This document shows positions 1-7,466 of a DNA stretch of 14,314 nt, piece after piece. Position 1 is the first letter of the stretch. Each line of letters opens with the position of its first letter. The translations under genes were made by a program, and so were the position numbers. The notes beneath the pieces are model-generated. The model did not search any database. It had not been told where the DNA came from and saw nothing but the letters and a program-made list of their open reading frames with translations. Origin of the DNA: Bacteroidota bacterium (lineage in GTDB: Bacteria; Bacteroidota; Ignavibacteria; UBA10030; UBA6906); contig JAGDMJ010000028.1 of the NCBI GenBank assembly GCA_017860555.1, positions 1 through 14,314 on the forward strand, in the 5' to 3' direction.

Positions 1-1
1 G

Positions 2-2215
2 CTTTGCATCCACGCCCGCGTGAACGAATTCGGGTTCATCGAGACGCCGTACCGCAAAGTGAAGAACGGCCGGGTGGCGGACGACATCGAGTTCCTCACC
101 GCGGAGCAGGAAGATACGCACACGATCGCGCAGGCGAACGCGCCGCTCGACGGGCGCGGCTCTTTCATGAAAGACCGCGTCAAGGCGCGGTTCCAGGGCG
201 ATTTTCCGGTGGTGAAGCCGGATGAGATCCAGTACATGGACATCGCGCCGAACCAGATCGTCAGCCCCGCGGCGGGCCTGATCCCGTTCCTGGAGCACGA
301 CGATGCCAACCGCGCGCTGATGGGCTCCAACATGCAGCGCCAGTCGGTTCCTCTGCTGCGCCCCGAGGCGCCCTATGTGGGCACCGGGCTCGAGGAAAAG
401 ATCGCGCGCGACGCGCGCACCCTGATCGTGGCGGAACGGAACGGCGTCGTGGAATACGTCGACGCCGATCGGATCGTGGTCATCTATGACATCGACGAGA
501 ACAGCACCGAAGCGCTCATCTCGTTCGAAGACAAACGCCGCGTGGAGTACAAGCTCACGAAGTTCTTCCGGACCAACCAGGATACCTGCATCAACCAGAA
601 GGCGATCGTGAAGCCGGGCGACAAGGTGAAGAAGGGGGACGTCCTGGCAGACGGCTCCGCAACCGACGGCGGCGAGCTGGCGCTTGGTCGGAACGTGGTT
701 GTGGCCTTCATGCCCTGGCACGGATACAACTTCGAGGATGCCATCATTGTGAGCGAGCGCGTCGTGTCGCACGACGTGTTCACCTCGATCCATATCGAGG
801 AATTCGAGCTCCAGGTCCGCGACACCAAGCGGGGCGAAGAAGAGCTCACACGCGAGATCCCCAACGTGAGCGAGGATGCGACCAAGGACCTGGACGAGAA
901 CGGGATCATTCGTGTCGGCGCTGAAGTTGTGGAAGGCGACATCCTGATCGGCAAGATCACGCCAAAGGGAGAATCCGACCCGACCCCGGAAGAGAAGCTG
1001 CTGAAAGCGATCTTCGGCGAGAAAGCCGGGGACGTGAAGGACGCCTCGCTGAAAGCGCCGCCCGGCATGAAGGGGGTCGTGATCTCGACGAAGCTCTTCA
1101 GCCGCAAGAAGAAAGATGCGGAATCAAAGAAGGAAGACAAGCGGCGGACCGACGCGCTCGACCGCCAGCGGCGAAAGATCACCGCGGATCTTCGGGACCG
1201 CCTCGCGCACAAGATCGGCGTTCTGCTTGCGGATGAGCGGTCGATCGGCGTTCGCGACACGGAAGGCAATATCGCGTTCCGCGCCGGGACGGCCTTCAAG
1301 CCCGAAACCTTCTCGGCGTACGACAATCTCGAGAAGCTGGATTACAACGCCGACTGGGTCGAGGACAAGAGGAAGAACGGCATCATCAACAAGATCTACA
1401 GCAATTACTTCGACAGGCTGAACGGCATCGAGGAGGAGTTCCGTCACGAGAAGAACAAAGTGCAGCTTGGCGACGAACTGCCCCCGGGCGTCGTCCAGCT
1501 CGCGAAAGTGTATGTGGCGAAGAAACGCAAACTCTCCGTTGGCGACAAGATGGCCGGGCGCCACGGCAACAAAGGCGTGGTCTCCCGCATCGTCCCGGCC
1601 GCGGACATGCCGTTCCTGCCGGATGGCACCCCGGTGGATATCGTGCTGAACCCGCTCGGCGTGCCGTCCCGAATGAACCTGGGACAGCTCTACGAGACCG
1701 CGCTGGGCTGGGCAGCCAAGATCCTCGGCGTCCGGTTCGCCTCCCCGATCTTCGACGGCGCCACCTGGGAAGACGTCCAGTCCGAGCTCAGGAAGGCGAA
1801 GTTGCACGAAGGATCACGCTCGGTGCTGTACGACGGGCGCACGGGGGAGCGATTCGACCAGGAGGTGACGGTGGGCGTGATCTACATGCTCAAGCTGTCG
1901 CACCTTGTCGATGACAAGATTCACGCCCGCTCCATCGGGCCGTACTCGCTCATCACGCAGCAGCCGCTCGGCGGCAAGGCGCAGTTCGGCGGACAGCGAT
2001 TCGGGGAAATGGAAGTCTGGGCACTGGAAGGCTACGGGGCAGCCCATGTCCTGCAGGAGATCCTCACGGTCAAGAGCGACGACGTTGCAGGCAGGGCAAA
2101 AGTCTACGAGGCGGTGGTCAAAGGCGAGAACCTGCCGGAATCGAGCGTTCCAGAGTCGTTCAACGTTTTGATCCGTGAGCTCATGGGCCTCGGGCTGGAC
2201 GTAAAACTGGATTAG
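2..2215 (+). CDS. rpoB: DNA-directed RNA polymerase subunit beta, 3' part (5' end outside window)
   Basis: This is the C-terminal 737 residues of the RNA polymerase beta subunit, which forms one side of the active-site cleft. The reading frame is open from base 2, so the GTG at 20 is internal and not a start; the first visible residues (LCIHARVNEFGFIETPYRKV) align just downstream of the rifampicin-resistance clusters, which are therefore not in the window. Counting from base 2, the NMQRQ segment is at residues 110-114 and the active-centre block GDKMAGRHGNKGV starts at 514; its lysines 516 and 524 correspond to E. coli K1065 and K1073. Residues about 366-513 hold a lysine- and arginine-rich, charged insertion in the place of the lineage-specific SI2 (beta-i9) insertion. 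The C-terminus (GGKAQFGGQRFGEMEVWALE, then PESFNVLIRELMGLGLDVKLD) is complete and forms the clamp contact with beta-prime. rpoC follows 100 bases downstream. Identification is certain; the FCB-like affiliation is inferred. Confidence 0.99.
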   Translation, partial: LCIHARVNEFGFIETPYRKVKNGRVADDIEFLTAEQEDTHTIAQANAPLDGRGSFMKDRVKARFQGDFPVVKPDEIQYMDIAPNQIVSPAAGLIPFLEHDDANRALMGSNMQRQSVPLLRPEAPYVGTGLEEKIARDARTLIVAERNGVVEYVDADRIVVIYDIDENSTEALISFEDKRRVEYKLTKFFRTNQDTCINQKAIVKPGDKVKKGDVLADGSATDGGELALGRNVVVAFMPWHGYNFEDAIIVSERVVSHDVFTSIHIEEFELQVRDTKRGEEELTREIPNVSEDATKDLDENGIIRVGAEVVEGDILIGKITPKGESDPTPEEKLLKAIFGEKAGDVKDASLKAPPGMKGVVISTKLFSRKKKDAESKKEDKRRTDALDRQRRKITADLRDRLAHKIGVLLADERSIGVRDTEGNIAFRAGTAFKPETFSAYDNLEKLDYNADWVEDKRKNGIINKIYSNYFDRLNGIEEEFRHEKNKVQLGDELPPGVVQLAKVYVAKKRKLSVGDKMAGRHGNKGVVSRIVPAADMPFLPDGTPVDIVLNPLGVPSRMNLGQLYETALGWAAKILGVRFASPIFDGATWEDVQSELRKAKLHEGSRSVLYDGRTGERFDQEVTVGVIYMLKLSHLVDDKIHARSIGPYSLITQQPLGGKAQFGGQRFGEMEVWALEGYGAAHVLQEILTVKSDDVAGRAKVYEAVVKGENLPESSVPESFNVLIRELMGLGLDVKLD

Positions 2216-2225
2216 AGGGGAAGGG

Positions 2226-2245
2226 TGGCGCCAGTTCGGGCGCCA
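2226..2245 (+). other. GC-rich hairpin in the rpoB-rpoC spacer
   Basis: A perfect 7-bp inverted repeat (tggcgcc / ggcgcca) encloses a 6-base loop, 11 bases after the rpoB stop. No T-tract follows it, so it is not an intrinsic terminator. It could be an RNA processing or stability element between rpoB and rpoC; that role is inference. Confidence 0.5.
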
Positions 2246-2260
2246 GCGTCATTCGCCGGA

Positions 2261-2277
2261 CCCGCCAGGGCGGCGGG
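2261..2277 (+). other. second GC-rich hairpin in the rpoB-rpoC spacer
   Basis: A perfect 6-bp inverted repeat (cccgcc / ggcggg) with a 5-base loop lies 15 bases after the first hairpin. It has no T-tract. It ends 26 bases before the rpoC Shine-Dalgarno, leaving the ribosome binding site unpaired. Confidence 0.4.
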
Positions 2278-2303
2278 CAACCGGGTGGTTATGACACTTG
2301 TTT

Positions 2304-2310
2304 GGAGGAG
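2304..2310 (+). promoter_or_regulatory. rpoC ribosome binding site
   Basis: GGAGGAG lies 5 bases before the ATG at 2316. It decides the start: the in-frame TTG at 2298 would lie upstream of this strong Shine-Dalgarno and would add six residues unlike the usual beta-prime N-terminus. Confidence 0.85.
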
Positions 2311-2315
2311 TACCA

Positions 2316-5300
2316 ATGGCATTGTTCCATCACGCGCGAGAAGCGAAGAAGAACTTCACCAAGATCACGATCAGTCTGGCGTCGTCCGACATGATCCTGC
2401 AGCGCTCGCATGGAGAAGTGACCAAACCGGAAACTATCAACTACCGGTCGTTCCGTCCGGAGAAGGATGGGCTTTTCTGCGAGAAGATCTTCGGTCCGGT
2501 CAGAGATTGGGAGTGTCACTGCGGAAAATACAAGAGGATCCGATACCGGGGCATCATCTGCGACCGCTGCGGCGTGGAAGTGACTCAGAAGAGCGTCCGT
2601 CGCGAGCGGATGGGGCATATCGCCCTGGCCGTCCCGGTGGTCCACATCTGGTACTTCCGCTCGCTGCCGTCCAAGATCGGCTATATCCTCGGCATGACCT
2701 CGAAGGACCTCGAGAAGATCATATACTACGAGTCGTATGTGGTCGTGAACCCGGGTACCACCGGGCTGCAGAAGAAAGACCTTATCTCGGAAGAGCAGTA
2801 TTTCGAGATCCTTTCGACGCTGCCGGAGAATAACGACGACCTCGACCTGACCGACAAACGGCGGTTCATCGCCCAGATCGGCGGGGATGCGATCAAGAGC
2901 CTCCTGAAGCAGACGGATATCGCCGCGCTTGCCGAGGAACTCCGCTCGCAGATCCGCGACGAGACCTCCGTGCAGAAGAAACAGGAGGCCCTGAAACGCC
3001 TGCGCGTCGTCGAGGCGTTCCGTGAACGCGAAGACGGGCCGATGAACCGGCCGGAGTGGATGGTCCTGGACATCATCCCGGTCATCCCGCCCGAGCTGCG
3101 CCCGCTGGTTCCGCTGGAAGGGGGACGGTTTGCGACCTCCGACCTGAACGATCTGTACCGCAGGGTCATCATCCGGAACAACCGGCTGAAACGCCTGATC
3201 GACATCAAGGCGCCTGACGTCATCTTGCGGAACGAGAAGCGGATGCTGCAGGAAGCGGTCGACTCGCTCTTCGACAATTCGCGCCGCGTCAACGCGGTGC
3301 GCAGCGACAACAACCGCGCCCTGAAGTCCCTCTCGGACATGCTGAAAGGAAAACAGGGGCGGTTCCGCCAGAACCTTCTCGGCAAGCGTGTGGACTATTC
3401 CGGCCGATCGGTCATCGTGGTGGGCCCGGAGCTCCAGCTCCATCAGTGCGGCCTGCCGAAAGACATGGCGGTTGAACTCTTCAAGCCGTTCATCATCCGC
3501 AAACTGATCGAGCGCGGCATCGTCAAGACAGTCAAGAGCGCTAAGAAGACGGTCGACAAGAAGGGCCCGGAGGTCTGGGAGATCCTGGAGAACATCATTG
3601 ACGGGCATCCGGTGCTTCTCAATCGCGCCCCGACGCTGCACCGGCTCGGCATCCAGGCATTCCAGCCCGTGCTGGTGGAGGGGAAGGCCATCCGCATACA
3701 CCCGATGGTCTGCACCGCGTTCAACGCGGACTTCGACGGCGACCAGATGGCCGTGCACGTGCCGTTGTCATTCGATGCCCAGCTTGAGGCGCGCATCCTG
3801 ATGCTTTCGAGCCACAACATCCTGTCCCCGGCCAGCGGCGCCCCGATCGTGACCCCGACCCAGGACCAGGTGCTCGGATGCTACTATCTGACGAAGTCGC
3901 GGGTTGGGGACGTGGGCGAAGGCCTTTCGTTCTCGTCGACCGACGAGGTTATCATCGCGCACAACTTCGGCAAGGTCGGCCTCCATGCCCGGATCAAGGT
4001 CAGGATTGACGGCAAGACCGTGGAGACCACGAGCGGCCGCGTCATCTTCAATCAGATCGTCCCGAAAGAGATAGGGTTTTTCAACGAGCTGATGAACAAG
4101 AAGCGCCTTGTGGTGATCATCGCCACGGCGTTCCGGCAGGTCGGCAACCTGAGGACCGCCGAGTTCCTGGACCGGCTCAAGGATATCGGGTTCCGGTATG
4201 CGACGGCCGGCGGACTCTCCGTGGGCCTCGACGACGTCATGATCCCGAAAGAGAAGGAAGAGATCATCGCCCGTGCGCAGAAGGCGGTTGACCAGGTGGA
4301 AAACCAGTATGTCAACGGCATCATCACGCAGGGAGAGCGGTACAACAAAGTGATCGATATCTGGACCGCCTCGAGCCACCGCGTCACCGACAAGCTTGTG
4401 GAGACCCTGCAGCGGTCGAAGGACGGGTTCAACTCCCTGTACATGATGGTAGACTCCGGCGCCCGTGGCTCGAAGGAGCAGGTCCGCCAACTGGCCGGCA
4501 TGCGTGGTTTGATGGCCAAGCCGCAGAAGAGCCTTTCCGGGGCCACAGGCGAATTGATCGAGAACCCGATCATTGCCAACTTCCGGGAGGGACTATCGAT
4601 CCTTGAGTACTTCATCTCCACGCACGGCGCGCGCAAAGGTCTGGCGGACACCGCCCTGAAGACGGCCGATGCCGGCTATCTGACGCGCCGCCTGGTGGAC
4701 GTTGCCCAGGACGCCATCATCACGATGGAAGATTGCGGCACCATCCGCGGCGTGGTGACGGGAGCACTGAAAGAAGGTGAGGACGTGAAGGAGCCTCTGG
4801 CTGAGCGCATCCTCGGACGCGTTACCGTGCACGATGTCACCGATCCGCTGACCGGCGAGCCCATCGTGCTGGCCGGCGAGGTGATCGATGAGGAGAAGTC
4901 GGACCGCATCGCCGAGACGTCGATCGAGACAGTGGAGATCCGTTCCGTGCTGACGTGCGAGGCGAAGCGCGGCGTGTGCGCGCTCTGTTACGGCCGCAAC
5001 CTGACGACAGGAAAGCTGATCCAGCCGGGAGAAACCGTGGGCATCATCGCGGCCCAGTCCATCGGCGAGCCCGGGACGCAGCTGACACTGCGCACATTCC
5101 ATACCGGCGGCACGGCAAGCCGTATCGCGTCGCAATCCACCGTGCAGTCCAAGTTCGACGGCACGCTGCAGTATGAAGGACTGAAGCTCATCGAGGTCCC
5201 GAGCGACAGCGGAGCCAGGATCATCGTCTCCGGCCGCAGCGGGGTGGCCAATGTCCTGGACCAGGACAACCGTGTCCTGGCCCGGTACGACGTTCCTTAC

Positions 5301-6614
5301 GGCGCGACGCTGCTGGTGAGGGACGGCGTGAGGGTAGCGAGGAACGAGACGATCTACGAGTGGGATCCGTACAATGCCGTGATCATCTCGGAGCATGCCG
5401 GCGAGGTCCGCTATCATGATCTCCGGGAGAACGTGACATACCGCGAGATCGACGACGAGCAGACAGGGCACATCCAGAAGATCGTCATCGACTCCCGCGA
5501 CAGGACCCTTGCGCCGACGCTGGTGGTCGTGAACAAGAAGGGGCAGAAGGTCGCGAGCTACATCGTTCCCACGCGGGCGCACCTTGCGGTGAACGACGGC
5601 CAGGAGATCACCGCAGGCACGATCCTGGTGCGTATTCCGAGGGACATCGGCAAGACACGCGACATCACGGGCGGTCTGCCTCGCGTCACGGAGCTCTTCG
5701 AGGCGCGCAGCCCGAACGATCCGGCGGTGGTGTCGGAGATCGACGGGACGGTGAGTTTCGGCGTCCAGAAGCGCGGTTCGCGCGAAGTGATCGTGACGAG
5801 CCACGACGGGAAGGACATCCGCAAGTACCCGATCGCGCTGGGCAAGCATGTGCTTGTGCAGGAAAATGATGTCGTGCGTGCCGGCGAGCGGCTGTCGGAC
5901 GGCGCCATCGATCCGCACGACGTGCTCCGCATCAAGGGCGTGGGTGCCGTGCAGGAATACCTGGTGAACGAGATCCAGGAAGTCTACCGGATCCAGGGCG
6001 TTAAGATCAACGACAAGCATATCGAGATCATCGTCCGGCAGATGATGCAGAAGGTCCGGGTGGTCGACTCGGGCGACACGAAGTTCCTGGAAGGGGATTT
6101 CGTGGACAAACTCCGTTTCGAGGAGGAGAACGAGAACCTCACGGACAAAGCGTACGTCATCAACAAGGGAGACTCCAAATACCGCAACGGTCAGATCGCC
6201 TCGAAGAAGAAAGTGCGCGAGGCGAACGTCGATCTGCGCAAGCGGGCCAAGAAGGTGGTGGAGTCCCGCGATGCCCTTCCGGCGACGTCGGAACCGGTGC
6301 TGCTCGGCATCACGTCGGCGGCGCTGTCCACGGACAGCTTCATCTCCGCCGCCTCGTTCCAGGAGACGACAAAAGTCCTGACCGATGCAGCGATCGAGGG
6401 CAAGGTGGACAACCTGCTCGGGTTGAAGGAGAACGTGATCATGGGACATCTGGTCCCGGCAGGGACCGGGCTGAAGCACTTCCGGAACCTGATGGTGACG
6501 ACAAGCGAAGGGGAAGAGGCCGAGCATACGGCCCCGGCGGCCGAGAAGGCCGAAGAGGAGGGCGAGACGAGGAAGCTCCGGCCGAGAGAGAAGGAGCGCA
6601 TGCCGGCATCGTGA
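2316..6614 (+). CDS. rpoC: DNA-directed RNA polymerase subunit beta-prime
   Basis: This is the complete 1432-residue beta-prime subunit, which carries the catalytic magnesium site of RNA polymerase. Visible in order: the N-terminal zinc-binding domain (C67, C69, C82, C85); the segment RQNLLGKRVDYSGRSVIVVG; the catalytic NADFDGD motif at 470-476 (D472, D474, D476); the bridge helix near 712-737 (GARGSKEQVRQLAGMRGL); the second zinc site (C807, C881, C888, C891); and the trigger loop (TQLTLRTFHTGG, ending near 932). About 177 residues (roughly 936-1112) are inserted in the trigger loop before DITGGLPRVTELFEAR; they align with the E. coli SI3 (beta-prime i6) insertion. The C-terminal tail after RNLMVTT is highly charged and alanine/glutamate-rich, and probably variable and disordered. 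The start is set by the GGAGGAG at 2304. It is transcribed with rpoB. All catalytic residues are intact. Confidence 0.99.
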   Translation: MALFHHAREAKKNFTKITISLASSDMILQRSHGEVTKPETINYRSFRPEKDGLFCEKIFGPVRDWECHCGKYKRIRYRGIICDRCGVEVTQKSVRRERMGHIALAVPVVHIWYFRSLPSKIGYILGMTSKDLEKIIYYESYVVVNPGTTGLQKKDLISEEQYFEILSTLPENNDDLDLTDKRRFIAQIGGDAIKSLLKQTDIAALAEELRSQIRDETSVQKKQEALKRLRVVEAFREREDGPMNRPEWMVLDIIPVIPPELRPLVPLEGGRFATSDLNDLYRRVIIRNNRLKRLIDIKAPDVILRNEKRMLQEAVDSLFDNSRRVNAVRSDNNRALKSLSDMLKGKQGRFRQNLLGKRVDYSGRSVIVVGPELQLHQCGLPKDMAVELFKPFIIRKLIERGIVKTVKSAKKTVDKKGPEVWEILENIIDGHPVLLNRAPTLHRLGIQAFQPVLVEGKAIRIHPMVCTAFNADFDGDQMAVHVPLSFDAQLEARILMLSSHNILSPASGAPIVTPTQDQVLGCYYLTKSRVGDVGEGLSFSSTDEVIIAHNFGKVGLHARIKVRIDGKTVETTSGRVIFNQIVPKEIGFFNELMNKKRLVVIIATAFRQVGNLRTAEFLDRLKDIGFRYATAGGLSVGLDDVMIPKEKEEIIARAQKAVDQVENQYVNGIITQGERYNKVIDIWTASSHRVTDKLVETLQRSKDGFNSLYMMVDSGARGSKEQVRQLAGMRGLMAKPQKSLSGATGELIENPIIANFREGLSILEYFISTHGARKGLADTALKTADAGYLTRRLVDVAQDAIITMEDCGTIRGVVTGALKEGEDVKEPLAERILGRVTVHDVTDPLTGEPIVLAGEVIDEEKSDRIAETSIETVEIRSVLTCEAKRGVCALCYGRNLTTGKLIQPGETVGIIAAQSIGEPGTQLTLRTFHTGGTASRIASQSTVQSKFDGTLQYEGLKLIEVPSDSGARIIVSGRSGVANVLDQDNRVLARYDVPYGATLLVRDGVRVARNETIYEWDPYNAVIISEHAGEVRYHDLRENVTYREIDDEQTGHIQKIVIDSRDRTLAPTLVVVNKKGQKVASYIVPTRAHLAVNDGQEITAGTILVRIPRDIGKTRDITGGLPRVTELFEARSPNDPAVVSEIDGTVSFGVQKRGSREVIVTSHDGKDIRKYPIALGKHVLVQENDVVRAGERLSDGAIDPHDVLRIKGVGAVQEYLVNEIQEVYRIQGVKINDKHIEIIVRQMMQKVRVVDSGDTKFLEGDFVDKLRFEEENENLTDKAYVINKGDSKYRNGQIASKKKVREANVDLRKRAKKVVESRDALPATSEPVLLGITSAALSTDSFISAASFQETTKVLTDAAIEGKVDNLLGLKENVIMGHLVPAGTGLKHFRNLMVTTSEGEEAEHTAPAAEKAEEEGETRKLRPREKERMPAS

Positions 6615-6621
6615 AACGACA

Positions 6622-6695
6622 GATGGACACCGATGGGAAAAGATGATGAGCACGGATGAAGGGGAGAGCGGATGTGCCACAGATAAACAGGGATG
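6622..6695. repeat. cluster of degenerate GATG-containing short repeats
   Basis: Seven copies of GATG occur in 74 bases directly after rpoC (starting at 6622, 6632, 6642, 6645, 6655, 6671 and 6692), several in the wider context CGGATG or CACGGATGAA, ending in GCCACAGATAAACAGGGATG. The pattern looks like a decayed array of short imperfect direct repeats of the CACAGAT/CACGGATG type found between genes in many environmental genomes. That kinship is an impression from memory. No coding function is apparent. Confidence 0.45.
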
Positions 6696-6734
6696 CAGGT
6701 AGTTTGTAGCGAAAGGCTATACGGAGTCCCCGGG

Positions 6735-6763
6735 AGGGCAGGGAACGCCAGTTCCCTGTCCCT
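6735..6763. repeat. palindromic intergenic element (REP-like hairpin)
   Basis: An 8-bp perfect stem (cagggaac / gttccctg) with a GCCA loop is extended by 4 more base pairs (aggg / ccct) across a single bulged T. It is followed by TACGG, not by a T-tract, so it is not an intrinsic terminator. On the other strand it reads TAGGGACAGGGAACTGG and resembles dispersed palindromic repeats. Whether it is repeated elsewhere cannot be seen in this window. Confidence 0.5.
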
Positions 6764-6852
6764 ACGGTGGTGCAGGGGCTCCTCCGGATGCAGATATCCT
6801 CCGGTCCCGAGATATTCTTCGCGGTCCGCAGACCCAGATCCCGTGTCCCGCT

Positions 6853-6880
6853 ACCGGGAATCCATGAGCCCGGTTTTTTT
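6853..6880 (+). terminator. intrinsic terminator, probable end of the rpoBC transcript
   Basis: A 6-bp GC-rich stem (accggg at 6853-6858, cccggt at 6869-6874) with a 10-base loop runs directly into a tract of seven T (6874-6880). This is a standard rho-independent layout. It lies 239 bases after the rpoC stop and 113 bases before the str promoter, so it fits as the rpoBC terminator. The 5' arm can alternatively pair with 6846-6850. Confidence 0.75.
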
Positions 6881-6993
6881 CGATCCTGGCGGTTTCACTG
6901 TCAGGTTCCGTTATTGCGTTTCGGGCGCAGGAGCCTGGCCACGGCATTTCATGAGGGAACGCCGTCACGAGAAAATCAAACAGGCGTTTCTGC

Positions 6994-7022
6994 TTGACTT
7001 TGCAACCTTTTTTTAATATCTT
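6994..7022 (+). promoter_or_regulatory. sigma70-like promoter of the str operon
   Basis: TTGACT at 6994-6999 (5 of 6 match to the -35 consensus) is followed after 17 bases by TATCTT at 7017-7022 (4 of 6 match to the -10). Transcription would start near 7029, giving a 5' leader of about 43 bases before rpsL. The region is markedly AT-rich compared with the surrounding GC-rich DNA. I saw no exact Bacteroidota-type TAnnTTTG element; the closest is TATTTTG at 7030-7036. Confidence 0.6.
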
Positions 7023-7027
7023 AAAAA
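7010..7027. promoter_or_regulatory. AT-rich inverted repeat overlapping the -10 element
   Basis: A 7-bp perfect inverted repeat (tttttaa at 7010-7016, ttaaaaa at 7021-7027) with a 4-base spacer lies across the predicted -10 box. It could be an operator or simply aid DNA melting. Chance is a real alternative in such AT-rich sequence. Confidence 0.3.
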
Positions 7028-7062
7028 GCTATTTTGATACTTTCCCCCAGTTGCAGGATAAT

Positions 7063-7066
7063 GGAG
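7063..7066 (+). promoter_or_regulatory. rpsL ribosome binding site
   Basis: GGAG lies 6 bases before the GTG at 7073 and supports that GTG as the start. The resulting N-terminus, MPTINQLVR, is the nearly invariant S12 start. Confidence 0.75.
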
Positions 7067-7072
7067 TAGCAC

Positions 7073-7447
7073 GTGCCAACAATCAATCAGCTTGTCCGTT
7101 CCAGCCGCCGGAAAGTCACGTGGAAGAGCAAGGCTCCGGCCATGGGTTCGAGCCCTCAGAAACGCGGCGTCTGCACGCGCGTCTACACCACCACGCCGAA
7201 AAAGCCGAACTCGGCCCTTCGGAAGGTGGCGCGTGTCCGGTTGACGAACGGCATCGAAGTGACCGCCTATATTCCCGGCGAAGGGCATAACCTTCAGGAG
7301 CACTCCATCGTCATGATCCGGGGAGGACGAGTCAAGGACCTGCCCGGCGTCCGGTACCATATCATCCGCGGCACACTGGATACTGCCGGCGTTGCCGAGC
7401 GCAAGCAGGGGCGTTCCAAATACGGCGCAAAAAAAGCGAAGTCCTAA
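7073..7447 (+). CDS. rpsL: 30S ribosomal protein S12
   Basis: S12 is 124 residues, the same length as E. coli S12, and sits at the decoding centre of the small subunit, where it controls accuracy. The start is GTG, supported by the GGAG at 7063 and the universal N-terminus MPTINQLV. TTPKKPNSALRKV is intact with K43, and GGRVKDLPGVRYH is intact with K88, so the usual streptomycin-resistance positions are wild-type. D89, the residue methylthiolated by RimO in E. coli, is present. It is the first gene after the predicted str promoter and 19 bases upstream of rpsG, the usual order. Confidence 0.99.
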   Translation: MPTINQLVRSSRRKVTWKSKAPAMGSSPQKRGVCTRVYTTTPKKPNSALRKVARVRLTNGIEVTAYIPGEGHNLQEHSIVMIRGGRVKDLPGVRYHIIRGTLDTAGVAERKQGRSKYGAKKAKS

Positions 7448-7466
7448 CAGTCAAGCAGGTTCGTCA

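Larger units (their letters stand above)
6615..7072. other. rpoC-rpsL intergenic region (458 bases, no supported gene)
   Basis: This gap separates the rpoBC and str operons. From left to right it holds the GATG repeat cluster, the palindrome at 6735-6763, a pair of TCCTCCGG direct repeats (6780-6787 and 6797-6804), the terminator at 6853-6880 with a competing hairpin, and a promoter at 6994-7022. Open frames in it (for example 6693-7016) have no family resemblance, no ribosome binding site and low-complexity arginine/serine/proline-rich products, so no gene is called. No L7Ae-like ribosomal protein gene, which some bacteria carry here, is present. Confidence 0.8.

Noticed and set aside
2289..3758. 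Open frame of 489 codons on the - strand opposite the start of rpoC
   Set aside because: Same artefact: antisense of conserved beta-prime sequence, no ribosome binding site or family resemblance.
4593..6680. Long open frame of 695 codons on the - strand opposite rpoC
   Set aside because: It is the antisense shadow of a GC-rich gene with strong codon bias; the product is low-complexity and histidine/arginine/leucine-rich with no recognisable domain, while the + strand frame is unmistakably RpoC.
6693..7016. Open frame of 107 codons in the rpoC-rpsL gap
   Set aside because: It has no Shine-Dalgarno, runs through the palindrome, the terminator and the promoter, and its product looks like random translation of GC-rich DNA.
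7448..7466. S7 translational repressor site between rpsL and rpsG as in E. coli
   Set aside because: The junction is only 19 bases with no evident stem-loop, so there is no support for the E. coli type structure.
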